This document shows positions 22,650 through 33,186 of a stretch of DNA of 64,000 bases, in pieces. A program made the translations under genes and the position numbers. Under the pieces are notes generated by a model, which did not search any database, was not told the DNA's origin, and was given only the letters and a program-made list of their open reading frames with translations. Position 1 is the stretch's first letter. Every line of letters starts with the position of its first letter. The stretch is from the NCBI GenBank assembly GCA_963921195.1, contig OY992537.1, forward strand, positions 54,274,313-54,338,312. The letters run 5' to 3'. Origin of the DNA: Pegoplata infirma (Eukaryota; Arthropoda; Insecta; Diptera; Anthomyiidae).

Positions 22650-22930
22650 AGTTTTTCATTATAAAGTGTACCATGAAAACATGATATCGTTTTCGCTATC
22701 AAAAATCCTGTCATAACGATAGTAATACTGCCTTATTTCAAGTTTTATTGAAATACCATCGCTATTTCTATCGTTTCGGCAGGAAATTACGAAATCATTT
22801 TCGCTGTCGAAGTTTCCAGCGAAATTGGGCAACAGTAAAATCACTAAAACTTTGGAATGGTATCAAAATTTTATTAAATGTGATATCGTAAACGGTGTCA
22901 TACAGATGATACTATCGATTTTGCGTTTAT
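22650..22930. repeat. TATCG-rich imperfect repeats inside hAT
   Basis: It has repeated short motifs of the type GATATCGTTTTCGCTATC and CGCTATTTCTATCGTTTC on both strands. It probably belongs to the hAT interior; no known feature. Confidence 0.4.
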
Positions 22931-23124
22931 TGGGCTATGACTTTTTTGTAAAAATATTGTTTAGTTTACTTTATTTTTAACCTGAAGAATAAAAACCGAA
23001 AAACCGGTTTAACCGGTTTTTTTGCTAAAACCGAAAACCGGTTTTTCGAAAATTAGCTTTTTCGAATAAACCGAAAACCGGTTTTTAAAATTGTCCGGTT
23101 TTTTGAATACACTAAACACGAGGA

Positions 23125-23950
23125 TAATTTATATGGTTAAGTTTGAAAATGGACAAAATCGGGCTGGTAAAGAATTAAATTAAGCAGGGTTAGTTTTATT
23201 TCTTCCTATGTCTTTTTATTGGCGTTGTTAATTGTATGTTCCTTGTTTAGATATCTGGACTAAAAGTATTCTGTAAAATGCTCAAGTCGGTCTTCAAACT
23301 CATTAAAACTCTCTCGCTGTAGCCATATGTTTTCCCATTAATACATCTGTATACAAACACAATTATATTTTCATAAAATTTTGAAAATATTTACATCATG
23401 TTATTTCATTGTTTGTTGTTATTACTGTATTGTCTATATTGTTGCTGATGTCGTTGGTAAATAACAACAAAAAAAGGTGGTGGCAACAACCAAAAAGGCA
23501 AACAACCCACCAACCAATTGACAATACGTTTATGGTATTGTTAGAGATTGTAAAAAGCTTGTGCCCCTAATTTCCGTTAACAAATTATTTTTTTTATTTT
23601 TCCTCGTTTATTGTTGTTATTTCGATATAATGGCAGGGAATTTCCGTATGACATGTTTGACAACAATACCAATAAACAGGATTGTAAATGCAAACAAAAA
23701 TGCCAAAAGAAATAAAAAGTTTTAATAAAACATATGTATAAACATATTAGCTGGACACGAAATTGTAGGGTTACATTGAACAATTTACAAATAATATTTT
23801 GGAGATATTCGAAATTTTATTGAAATTGATGAAATTTTTTCATCAAAGCGATGAAATTTTCATAAGTTGTTGAGCCAACTTTATTTGACATCAATATAAT
23901 ATATGTAATATTATCAATATTAAGTAACATGCGTCTAAATTGGTGATATT
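23125..23950. other. Intron sequence, nothing recognised
   Basis: AT-rich with TTGTTG/AACAAC runs. No frame, repeat end or target duplication that I can support. Confidence 0.6.
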
Positions 23951-23955
23951 TATAT

Positions 23956-24720
23956 GGGAGTTTTCGTGTCAACTAGAAAACCAAGGTTAGTCTTATTGGA
24001 TAGTAGTTCAGACACAATTTTTCAACTACATCGGTCAAGGACTCTCTGAGTTAGAGGGGGTCGAAATTTTACATTTTGGCCAAAGAGGTGTTTATTCTCA
24101 TCCTTTTTTTGATTTTTTTTTTAAATCCAAAACTTTTTTGACTTTTCCTCAAATTGGGCCCTTTTTTGACTCAAAAAAAAGCTTAGGTCATTTCCTTTAA
24201 AAGCTATGGGTAGCTTAGTGGGATGCGAGTGGGATAGCTATGAATTTTTTTTTTTAACTTTGGAACACAAAAAACGGTTCTTAAATTTGCACTATTAGGC
24301 GTGGGAAAGCTAACCAGGTTTCGATTTTCATTCGCGATAATCTAATTTTTATAGGTTCGAAAAAGAAAGCATTAGCCAAAAAATGAGGGCGGTGGGGTGG
24401 GGCCATATGGCCCCTCATCGGGGTCAAAGTTGGGCGTAAAGAGGTAAAAAACCTCAAAAAGCCCTACAACTGCCCTAGTAACGCCCCTGGAGGGGTGCAA
24501 TGTGAGACAAACCTCCAATAATTTTCTGCCTCCAACATTTTTCTTTAACATATTTAACCCCAATTTTCAATTCTTAAGGGGGCTCCCATACAAAATGAAA
24601 TTTTTATAAAATTTGCTCCTACCGCTCTAACTGTCCATAGGGTGCCCCTAGAGAAGTAAAAGGTATCCCGATCGGAAGACATCGGTTTCAAAAGTTGTGT
24701 CAGTTGACACGAAAACCCCC
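23956..24720. mobile_element. Element with GGGRGTTTTCGTGTCAACT termini
   Basis: GGGAGTTTTCGTGTCAACT at 23956 is answered by AGTTGACACGAAAACCCCC ending at 24720. ATAT lies outside both ends. The interior is unusually GC-rich around 24380-24520 (GGGGTGGGGCCATATGGCCC). No protein frame is recognised. Confidence 0.65.
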
Positions 24721-24745
24721 ATATCTTTATCACTATAACAATAAG

Positions 24746-25250
24746 TAGGGATGAGATTTTCATATTCGAAAATATGCGCTAAAAAATTCAAAATATGCAC
24801 TAAAAAATAAAATGTATGCAATTTAAACTTTATTTTCATATGAAAAACTTCTTAAAAATCAAGAATTAACGCCGGGTTTCAATAGTTTCATTTAAATTAA
24901 GTATTGACTGTAAAATCCAGCCTAAGACTCTATAAAAAAATTAAAAAAAATTATTTTTCTCATTTTAAAAATTTATTTTGAATTTAAAAAATCTTAGAAA
25001 CAAATAAATTTAATATGTGTTTTTGCTTATTTATGCCAAAATATGCAAAAATATGCACTTTAAAATCGGATATATGCACAAAATATGCATTTAAAAACAA
25101 AATATGCAAAAATATGAATTTTCATCAATATATGCACAAACATATCGATGCCATTTTAACGCAAATTTCTTGATCCGGAAAGATAATTGGTCGATATCTT
25201 TTTTAGACTAACGACAAAAAACATGCATTTAAATGGAAATCACATCCCTA
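24746..25250. mobile_element. Probable hAT-type MITE with ATATGC repeats
   Basis: The ends TAGGGATGAGATTTTCAT and GGAAATCACATCCCTA are roughly complementary. At least ten AATATGCA motifs are spread along it in one orientation. The flanking 8-mers (ACAATAAG and ATTGTAAG) only partly match. Confidence 0.55.
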
Positions 25251-25291
25251 ATTGTAAGTATAAGTTTCATATATTTTGATGACATAATTTT

Positions 25292-26125
25292 TATACCCTA
25301 CACCACACTGTGGTACAGGGTATAATGAGTTTGTGCTGATGTTTGTAACTACCCGAAATATTGGTCCTAGACCCACTTTTAGGTATACCGATCGACTTAG
25401 AATCACTTTTTGAGTCGATTTAGCGATGACCGTCCGTCTGACTATTCATGTAAACGGTGTAAACACTATACAAGTCGCAATTTCTTATCAATTGACTTGA
25501 AATTTGAAACTTAAGCCTCTTTTAGCCCAAGGACGAAGCCTATTGAAATTGGAAAACATCGGTCCATATTAAGACCTATCCCCCATACAAAGGTCCTCTT
25601 TAGTTTTGGCACAAAGGACTCTAATATCCGCATTTTAATAGAGGACTCTAATATCCGCATTTTAATAGATATCTTTTTGAAATTTGGCAGGTAATCATGT
25701 TTCATCCACACAAATCACAATTGGGACCAGTTCTTCTTGTAGCCCCCATACAAACCACATTCCCGATTTTCACATAAATCTCTCAAATTTCATGAAAATA
25801 GAAAATATTTAATAAAAATTCTGTTTGTGTATGTTAAACGCGTACTTTAATAACCTTATCAAATCTGATTATCATCGGACCAATTTTGGACTTAGGTCCC
25901 ATGTGGAAATTTCGCCCGATATTCAGTTGAAGCGATTTATTGTCAACAAAAGGAAGCCTATTCCACTCAAATTTGATTAGTGAGTACTTTTTACACTTAT
26001 TAAAGATTTGACAAAATATAGATCTAAACAGTCCATGTTTGAACTTGGGACCCATTTTCCGGGAAACTCTGGGGAAGGGTATTATATGGTCGGTCTTGAC
26101 CGACTAAAATTTTCTTACTTGTTTT
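25292..26125 (+). mobile_element. (GTCY)n-type repeat, subfamily C
   Basis: It starts TTATACCCTACACCACACTG with a hairpin (ACCACACTGTGGT), has TAGCGATGACCGTCCGTCTG, and ends AGGGTATTATATGGTCGGTC then TTGACCGACTAAAATTTTCT and TACTTG. A 25-bp duplication (ACTCTAATATCCGCATTTTA twice) is at 25618-25670. It mirrors the truncated copy at 14325-14900. Confidence 0.8.
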
Positions 26126-26969
26126 TATGTGTAATTGAAATTTCATAATTTTTAGGATATTTCCTAAACTTTAATTACAATTTTCAAAAATTTCTATACA
26201 TTTTATTTAGAATTTTATGAATTTCATTTAGTAAAAATATTCTGTATTTTTACAGATATTGTTTTTAAAAAAATTATATTTTTTTTTTACTTAAAATCCA
26301 CAATTCGGTAGAGTCTAACATTCACATAGAGCTTGTAGCAAAAAGAAAACAAAATATCTAAAAAGAAATTTTGTATTCTAACTGAATTTATAAAAAATCC
26401 TAAAAGTAGGCCATATATATTTTAAAAAGTATTGCCTAAAAGTAGGCTTTAAAAAAGGTTTACCTTTTTTGCATAAACTTATGAAAAGAATTACATTTTA
26501 AAAGAAACCAAAATTCAATTAGAATTACAAAAAAAAAATCCCAGACTTTTTTAAACTGTTACTAAAAGTTGGTAGTAAATTGAATTAGTTTAAACATTTA
26601 ACAAAAGTTGGCTTAAATGATTTAAAAAGAAGAAGTAGAGCAACAACGAAATTTGAAACCATAACTCAAGTAGGAAAATAAGAATGCAATCATAGAGACT
26701 ATTTGTATACGAAAAATATCTTAGAATATAAGAATTTTTAACATGATAATGTTTTAAGGCTGGTGTCTAAATTTAAAAAAGTTGCAGGACGCCACCTCAG
26801 TTTGACTATATAAGCCAACAATTAACGAAAAAGAAAACAAGAGTTACTATTTTCATTTTCTTAAAACCAAAAATTTTAATAACTTGGGCCTGTAACTTGA
26901 ATAATAATTCACCTCGTGGTGAATAAAACCGTTTTTCACCACCTGGTGAATAAAAAGTAACATAATTAT

Positions 26970-27419
26970 TTTTCAACAAAAAAAATTTTTTCATCAATTT
27001 TTTTTTTTCATCAATTTTTTCTTCCATCAAATTTTTTTTTCATCAAATTTTTTTTTTCATATTTTTTTTTTCATATTTTTTTTTTCATCAAACTTTTTTT
27101 TTCATCACTTTTTATTTTATCAAATTTTTTTTTTTCATAAAATTTTTTTTCCTTAAATTTTTTTTTCATGATTTTTTTTTTTTTATCAAAAAATTGGGTT
27201 TTTCATAATTTTTTTTTGTTTTTTCATAAAATTTTTTTTTCATCAATTTTTTTTCATTAATTTTTTTCATCAATTTTTGTTTTCATCAAAATTTTTTTTT
27301 TCATAATTTTTTTTTTTTATAATTTTTTTTATTATCAATTTTTTTTTAATCAAATTTTTTTAAAAAATTTTTTATTATCAATTTTTTTCTCACCAAAAGA
27401 TTTTTTTTTTCATATTTTT
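26970..27419. repeat. Degenerate T-run/CATCAA minisatellite
   Basis: Runs of 7-11 T separated by CATCAA, CATAA or CATCA; the unit is about 11-15 bp. Frames called here code only for Phe/Ile/Lys-rich runs. Confidence 0.85.
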
Positions 27420-28041
27420 TATACCCCCCAACTACAGTATGGGGGTATACTCACTTTATCATTCCGTGTGTAACGCATCAAAATATCGGTCTACGACCTA
27501 ATAAAGTATATATATTTATAATTAGTGATCGATTCTACCACATTCTAGCGATGTCCGTCCGTCTGTCCGTGCGTCTGTCCATCTGTAGTTAACACGATGC
27601 AGTCCAAAATAAAAGAGCTAGACTCCTGACATTTGGCAAGAATATGTCTTATGTTCCTAGGCAGGTTAAGTTCGTAAATGAGCAAAATCGGATTAGGGGG
27701 GAAAAATTTCCCCCTGAAGAACTAAACCAACCTCTGAAAAATACCATTTTTATACCCTCCAACCACAGTATGGGGGTATACTCACTTTGTCATTCCGTTT
27801 GTAACGCATCGAAATATCGGTCGGGGACCCCATAAAGTATATATATTATTGATCTATGATCGATTCTAAGACATTCTGTGAATGTCCGTCCGTCTGTCTG
27901 TAGATAACACAATGTAGTCCAAAATAAAACAGATAGACTCCTGAAGTTTGGCACAATATGTCTCATGTTCATAAGCAGGTTAAGTTCGTGAATGGGCAAA
28001 ATCGGGAGAGGGGGAAAAATACACTTTTTTACATATGTTTT

Positions 28042-28760
28042 TATACCCTCCAACTACAGTATGGGGGTATACTCACTTTGTCATTCCGTGTGTAACGCAT
28101 CAAAATATCGGTCTAGGACCGCATAAAGTATATATATTTATGATCAGTGATCGATTCTAAGACATTCTAGCGATGTCCGTCCGTCCGTCCGTCCGTCCGT
28201 CTGTCCGTCCGTCTGTCTGTCCGTCTGTAGTTAACACGATGCAGTCCAAAATAAAAGAGCTAGACTCCCGACATTTGGCACGAATATGTCTTATGTTCAT
28301 AGGCAGGTTAAGTTCGTAAATGAGCAAAATCGGACCAGGGGGAAAAAAGTTCCCCCTTGAAGAACTAAACCAACCTCTGAAAAATACCATATTTTTACAT
28401 GATTTTTTGTGTTTTTGTTTAACAAATGCAACATTTTTATGCCACAAAAAGTTCAAAGTCCTGCATTTGAACCCAGAGCATTAGAAAATGTCGTTTTTTA
28501 GGACCGCCCCTTTTATGGGCGTGGAATAAAACATTTTTTTTTTAAATAATGATAATCTTGTATTTCTTTAGTGCAAAAGCATAAGAATAAATTTTTAAAC
28601 ACTTATTCGAGGGAGAATTTGCCCCCCCTCAATTACTACTAGCGACCCCCTGACCCCCCCAAATAAAAATAAAACGCCCCTGCGTTTTTATTTTTTTATT
28701 TTTTTGCATGTTGGAGGGTATAAAAGATTCGGCACAGCCGAATTTAACACTCTTACTTGT
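28042..28760 (+). mobile_element. (GTCY)n-type repeat, innermost copy
   Basis: It is a complete uninterrupted example. TATACCCTCCAACTACAGTA at the start, GTCCGTCCGTCCGTCCGTCT at 28175-28225, TTTTATGGGCGTGGAATAAA near 28512, and the end hairpin GATTCGGCACAGCCGAAT with ACTCTTACTTGTT at 28760. It is the youngest of the three by nesting order and has the longest (GTCY)n run. Confidence 0.85.
28175..28228. repeat. (GTCY)n microsatellite
   Basis: About 13 GTCC/GTCT tetramers. Shorter runs occupy the same position of the sister elements (27548, 27885, 51330, 59695). Confidence 0.9.
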
Positions 28761-28999
28761 TGAATTTTTGTTTAATAAATGAAAGATTTGATATATTTAT
28801 CGCGATGGAAAGGTGCTCGTAAAGTCCCCCACTTACCCCCATCACCCCACCTCCCAAAAAACGCCCCTGATATTTTTTTTTTTAATTTTGTTTACATTTT
28901 GGAGGGTATAAAAGATTCGGCACAGCCGAATTTAACACTCTCACTTGTTTTACATGATTTTTTGTGTTTTTGTTTAACAAATGCAACATTATTATGCTA

Positions 29000-29814
29000 C
29001 ACTCAAAATATTTTGTAGGCAAAAACAAATGAAAAACACACTTAAAACCAGTGAATAAACAATTGAAAACCATCCCAGTAATTATTCATTTGTTTTAACA
29101 AACATCAACATTTATCTTTTACTGTTGACAAAATTTTCTAAAATAAATAACATTAAACATTAAAAAATTACGTTTTTTTCACTCTTTTTTACCAACAAAT
29201 TCGAAAAAAATAACCAACGAAAACATTAAAAATTAATGATAGTTCTGTTATTTTTACCAACAAATTTCAAAAAAATAACCTACGAAAACAATAAAAATTA
29301 ATGATTTCGTATGTCATTTTTTACAATTTTTTATTGAAATATTTTTTTTTTTAATTTTTAATAAAATTTTTGGGGAATCGATCCCGCAATCAACTACATT
29401 CTGGCCAGACACTCTACCCATCGTGCCAAAGTCACTTGATACAAATATGTTTTTATATTTCTATAAATAATTTTTTGATTTTTTTTTTCTACAAAAAAAT
29501 AACTGACTTGTGTAGGTAAAAACTAATGATATTTCATTAAAAAATACCAACAATTTAAAAAAAATTACTTACACAAATCATTAAAAATTTAAAGAATAAT
29601 CAGTAGTTTTTACTTACAGAACAAAAAAAAATGACTTTAAAAATTGAGTGTGAATGAAGGTCTTTATTTTTTGGTGTGTTATTTTTGAAACAAAGGACAG
29701 AAGAAGTCATTAATAAAAACTGAATATCAAATAAATGTTTTTTCTTTTAAAAACGACTAAACGGAAAATTTTTAAAATTAACTACAAACAGTTAATGATA
29801 TAATTTTTTGAGTG
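29000..29814. mobile_element. TA-flanked MITE, CACTCAAAA termini
   Basis: CACTCAAAATATTTTGTAGG at 29000 and TAATTTTTTGAGTG ending at 29814, with TA at 28998-28999 and 29815-29816. The sister copy at about 28440 has an empty site (TATGCCACAAAAAGTTC against TATGCTA...TACAAGAAGTTC), so both boundaries are confirmed by comparison within the window. A tRNA-like module lies inside. Confidence 0.9.
29371..29435 (-). repeat. tRNA-like module inside MITE
   Basis: On the minus strand TTGGCACGATGGGTAGAGTG (A-box-like) is followed about 30 bp later by GCGGGATCGATTCCCC (B-box-like, paired GGG/CCC stem). It is tRNA-like without a clear complete cloverleaf, embedded in the element at 29000-29814. Confidence 0.55.
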
Positions 29815-30599
29815 TACAAGAAGTTCGAAGTCCTGCATTTGTACCCAGAGAATTAGAAAATGTCGTTCCTTCAGTCCGCCCCCTTTATAAAAAAATTTGT
29901 TTAAATAATGATAAACTTGTATTTCTTTAGAGCAAAAACCATAAGAATACATTTTTAAAAACACATATTCGAGAGAAAATTTGGCCCCCCCAATAACCAC
30001 TACAAACCCCCCCCCCTCCTTAAAAAAAAAGAAAACGACCCGGATTTTTTTTTTTTATTTTTCTACATGTTGAAGGGTATAAAAGATTCGGCACAGCCGA
30101 ATTTACAACTCCTACTTGTTTTTCATCAATTATTTTTTACATCAAAAAATTTTTCTTTTCATCAAAATTTTCACCAAAAATTTTGGGTTCATTAACTTTT
30201 TGTTTAACATAACTTTGTTTTTCGTAAAAATAAAATACTTTTTTTTACCAAAACTTCTTTTTCACCAAGTCTAAGCTTTTCGCATAAAAATTTTCCATTT
30301 GATTATTAAATGTACATAAAACAAGTGAGAGTGGTATATTCTTTGGTGCCGAATCTTTTATAATCTCCAAAATGTAAAAACACTTTTTTGCACTTATTTT
30401 TGCACTCACTTACGAAATGTACAGCTCTTTTGGTTTTTTAATAGGGTCCTCGACTGATATTTCAAATCGTTTTGCATGGAATAGCAAAGTAATAAAACAT
30501 TATTTTTTCTAAAAAAACTTTGCTTTGGCAAGTATACCCAAATCTTCCGCAAAAGATTAAAATGATTTAATGTTTTGGGTAAGAGTACAAAATTTGGGC

Positions 30600-30720
30600 A
30601 AGAGGAAAAATGTCTCAGAATTTGAGACTTTACGAAAAATGTTTCAGAATCTGAGACTTTTTCTATAAGAAAAATGTCTCAGAATCTGTGACTATTTTGA
30701 AAAAAATAATTTTTCTCTTA
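30600..30720. repeat. TCTCAGAATCTGAGA minisatellite, short cluster
   Basis: Three units of AAAAATGTCTCAGAATCTGA type with ACTTTTTCTATA spacers. Larger clusters lie at 38060-38230, 39590-40190, 45415-45510, 51050-51200 and 52080-52360. Confidence 0.75.
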
Positions 30721-31765
30721 AAAATTAAAAATCTTTCCAATTTTTTACTCACTTTTACACATGTGTCTAGATGATTTTCTGTAGTCCTCATACCTGATAT
30801 CATAAAAAAAAGACGTGCTTATTATGTTCTAGTGTCCATAAAAAATCTTGTTTAAAAGTTTTTCGGTTTATTTGTTTTTATCTTGAGCATAATTAGATTA
30901 ATGACTAATCAAAATCACCTTTAGTAGCGGTAATGACAGTTGGGCAAACAATGATTATTTCAAATATAACGCAGCACCATTTTTAGTAATACTAAAGCAT
31001 ATTTTTAGGCGTCTGTTAACACGCACAAAAGTAGTCAAAACAAAATAAAACTTTTTCTTTTAAAGATTTTCTAGCAGTTTATGCCACATTTTCTTAATTT
31101 TATTATTGTTTTGTAATTTTTTCCATCATTACTTATCATAATTGATGATGACCTATGTGTTTAGTTTAAGTTTGAACGTTTTATATTCCATCACTTACAT
31201 TTCGTTCGCAATCAATTTGATTTATTTTCAATGATTTGACATATTTTATATTTTTGAAATATGTAACATAAATTTTTCTTTTTAAAGTTCCCTTTTCCAA
31301 GTAGATATTATTGAGTACAAGTCACTAAAAAATTAGTTTAAAACTTTTTTTTCAGCTATCATCTTTGTCAAAGTTTATGGCTTTAACAGTTATTAACAAA
31401 TTCGACAAGTAATTGAAACTTGTTAGTCTTTTTTCCGTTATTGGCAAGCATCAGTTTTTTTTCAGCCTTGTAATCGTTTGCCAATTGTAAAGTTTTGGAA
31501 AATTGTTAAAAACTATTTTTCAAATTATAGTAGCGAAAACCTTTTTTTGGTCGGATGCTAAAATATTAAAATAAGTCATGAAATTGTGAATTTATAAATT
31601 GTATATGTTTGATATTCTAATATTTTCATTTGATAAATTTAAATTCAGTTCAAACTTGTTAAAAAAGTTTGTCAATTAGAAATATTTTTAATATACTGAA
31701 TGTTAAAAAATGTTAATAAAACTTTTTATTAGATTTGGAAAAATAACGCATGAATTCAACTAATA
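30720..31765. other. Intron sequence, nothing recognised
   Basis: AT-rich, no supported frame, and no element ends identified. Confidence 0.6.
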
Positions 31766-31767
31766 TT

Positions 31768-31890
31768 CCCAGTTGGCAACATCCGAGAGCCATACTTGGG
31801 GATGGCCCGCTGACATGTCCGAGTTCCAATTAGGATGGTATCTAGTGTTGGCCTAATGACCCCTCGGTGAAATATTGATTTTATAAGGGA
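31768..31890. repeat. CCCAGTTGGCAAC fragment
   Basis: CCCAGTTGGCAACATCCGAGAGCC is close to the left end of the element at 21610 in its first 60 bp. No right end was found. Confidence 0.55.
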
Positions 31891-32210
31891 AATTTCCGTT
31901 GAACATTGATTTTAATCGTTTGTTCAATAGTTGTTAGAACGATCGAATTTGATTTTATTGCGGTATCAGCAAATCATTAATGTTTCTCCAGATAAATATT
32001 TCAAAAATTAAATGAAACTGATTAACAGAATTTTCTAGAAAATGGAGCCCAAGTAAGGGCCCGACTTCGAATTGCTTAGCAAAAACACAGAGGCCGAGTC
32101 AGGCCGAATTTACAAAAGCATACGATTCAACAACTTATTAGCAAACCTTTCCTATAAGCTTATCTCCGAGAAATGTTCACAATGCCATCTTAACTCAAAT
32201 TCGCTTAGAG

Positions 32211-33118
32211 CAGCGGTTACCAACCTATGGTACGCGTACCACTAGGGGGTACGCGAAACTGTCCGCGGGGGTACGCCAAATTTTAGTAATTTGGACATTC
32301 GTTTTAGATTAACCTTTTAATGCTGGTTCCGCATTTGGCTTCCAAAGTTTTCCATAACGTCAGGTTTTTAAGAAAGTTAAGGTCAAAGTTCACAAAAAAG
32401 GTATTTTTTGCAATTTAAAGAGCATTTTTTGCAATATTTTTTGATTATATTTTGAGATCTGGCCATTTTTTTTCGATTAACCTTTCGATGCTGATTCCGA
32501 ATTTGGTTCCCAAATTTTTCTATGATGTCAGGTTTTTGAGAAAATGTATGTAAAAATTCTTAAAAACGTGTTTTTGGACATTTTTGAGACGGCTTAAAAT
32601 GCTCTTTCATTGTATATACGAGGGTGTTTCATTCGAAAAGTCACAGAATTATTTATCTGCCTCGTATTTAAAAAAAAAAACATTTAAAAAAAATAAAAAT
32701 ATTATATTTCCGCCCCCTGTGATGGGTTTTCGGAACTTTTTTTAAGAGTTCAAAAAACGTCCGTTGCTATAATTTTTTATGTACAATCGACTGGTGAAAT
32801 CAGATTTGCAAAAAGTTTCAGCCGTTTTTGCTCTGCAGACAAATCAGCTCAAAATCCGTGTTTCCAATGCATTGAACGACCCCAAGGAGCGAACATTTTT
32901 CCAAAAAAATACAACTATTGTTTTGATCTCCCCTTAATCCTTAAAAAAAAGAATTATAATACCCGCTGATCATTTATTTATTTAATTTAATAAAAAAAAA
33001 TTAACTCTAATATTTACATGTAAAGTTTTTTAACGAAAACAAAAAACTCGTTAGGGGGTACGCGGCTGATAAAATTTAAAATTAGGGGTACGCGAGCCAA
33101 AAAGGTTGGTAACCGCTG
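32211..33118. mobile_element. hAT-type MITE with 8-bp duplication GCTTAGAG
   Basis: GCTTAGAG at 32203-32210 and 33119-33126. The terminal inverted repeat CAGCGGTTACCAACCT is perfect at both ends. GGTACGC motifs (GGGGGTACGCG) repeat near both ends. At 908 bp and without a transposase frame, it is non-autonomous. Confidence 0.95.
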
Positions 33119-33186
33119 GCTTAGAGTATATCGTCGACCTATATTTAAAATATGCCAACTCAAATTTGATTAAAATGAGTTTCTAA

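Larger units (their letters stand above)
21350..23114. mobile_element. hAT-type element with 8-bp duplication AACACGAG
   Basis: AACACGAG flanks it at 21342-21349 and 23115-23122. The termini are TAGAGTATTCAAAACCG and, reversed, TAGTGTATTCAAAAAACCGG. Both subterminal regions are packed with ACCGGTT and CCGAAAACCGG motifs, a pattern known for hAT transposase sites. No transposase frame is present, so it is non-autonomous. Another element (21610-22288) is nested in it. Confidence 0.92.
27751..28948 (+). mobile_element. (GTCY)n-type repeat, middle copy
   Basis: It starts TATACCCTCCAACCACAGTA and has GTCCGTCCGTCTGTCTGT near 27885. It is interrupted by the inner copy at 28042-28760, and ends GGAGGGTATAAAAGATTCGG and TTTAACACTCTCACTTG. 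It has no coding capacity. Confidence 0.85.
27420..30120 (+). mobile_element. (GTCY)n-type repeat, outer copy of a nest of three
   Basis: It starts ATACCCCCCAACTACAGTAT and GGGGGTATACTCAC, with GATGTCCGTCCGTCTGTC at 27548. It is cut at about 27750 and resumes at about 28949 with ACATGATTTTTTGTGTTTTT. Its end is GGGTATAAAAGATTCGGCAC, AGCCGAATTTACAAC and TACTTGTT at 30120. The resumed half also holds the MITE at 29000-29814. The inner copies show the uninterrupted order, so the nesting can be read directly. Confidence 0.85.
26736..30610 (+). mobile_element. AACATGATAATGTT element hosting nested insertions
   Basis: It starts TTTTAACATGATAATGTTTT at about 26736, followed by GCAGGACGCCACCT, AAAACCAAAAATTTTAATAA and palindromic CACCACCTGGTG. 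A long degenerate (TTTTTTTTCATCAA)n array (26970-27419) is interrupted at 27420 and resumes at 30121. It ends with CCAAGTCTAAGC, CCGAATCTTTTATAATCTCC and GGGTAAGAGTACAAAATTTG. Net length is about 1.2 kb. Relatives: 13690-14325 (-), 55545-56235 and 58661-61245. Confidence 0.75.
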
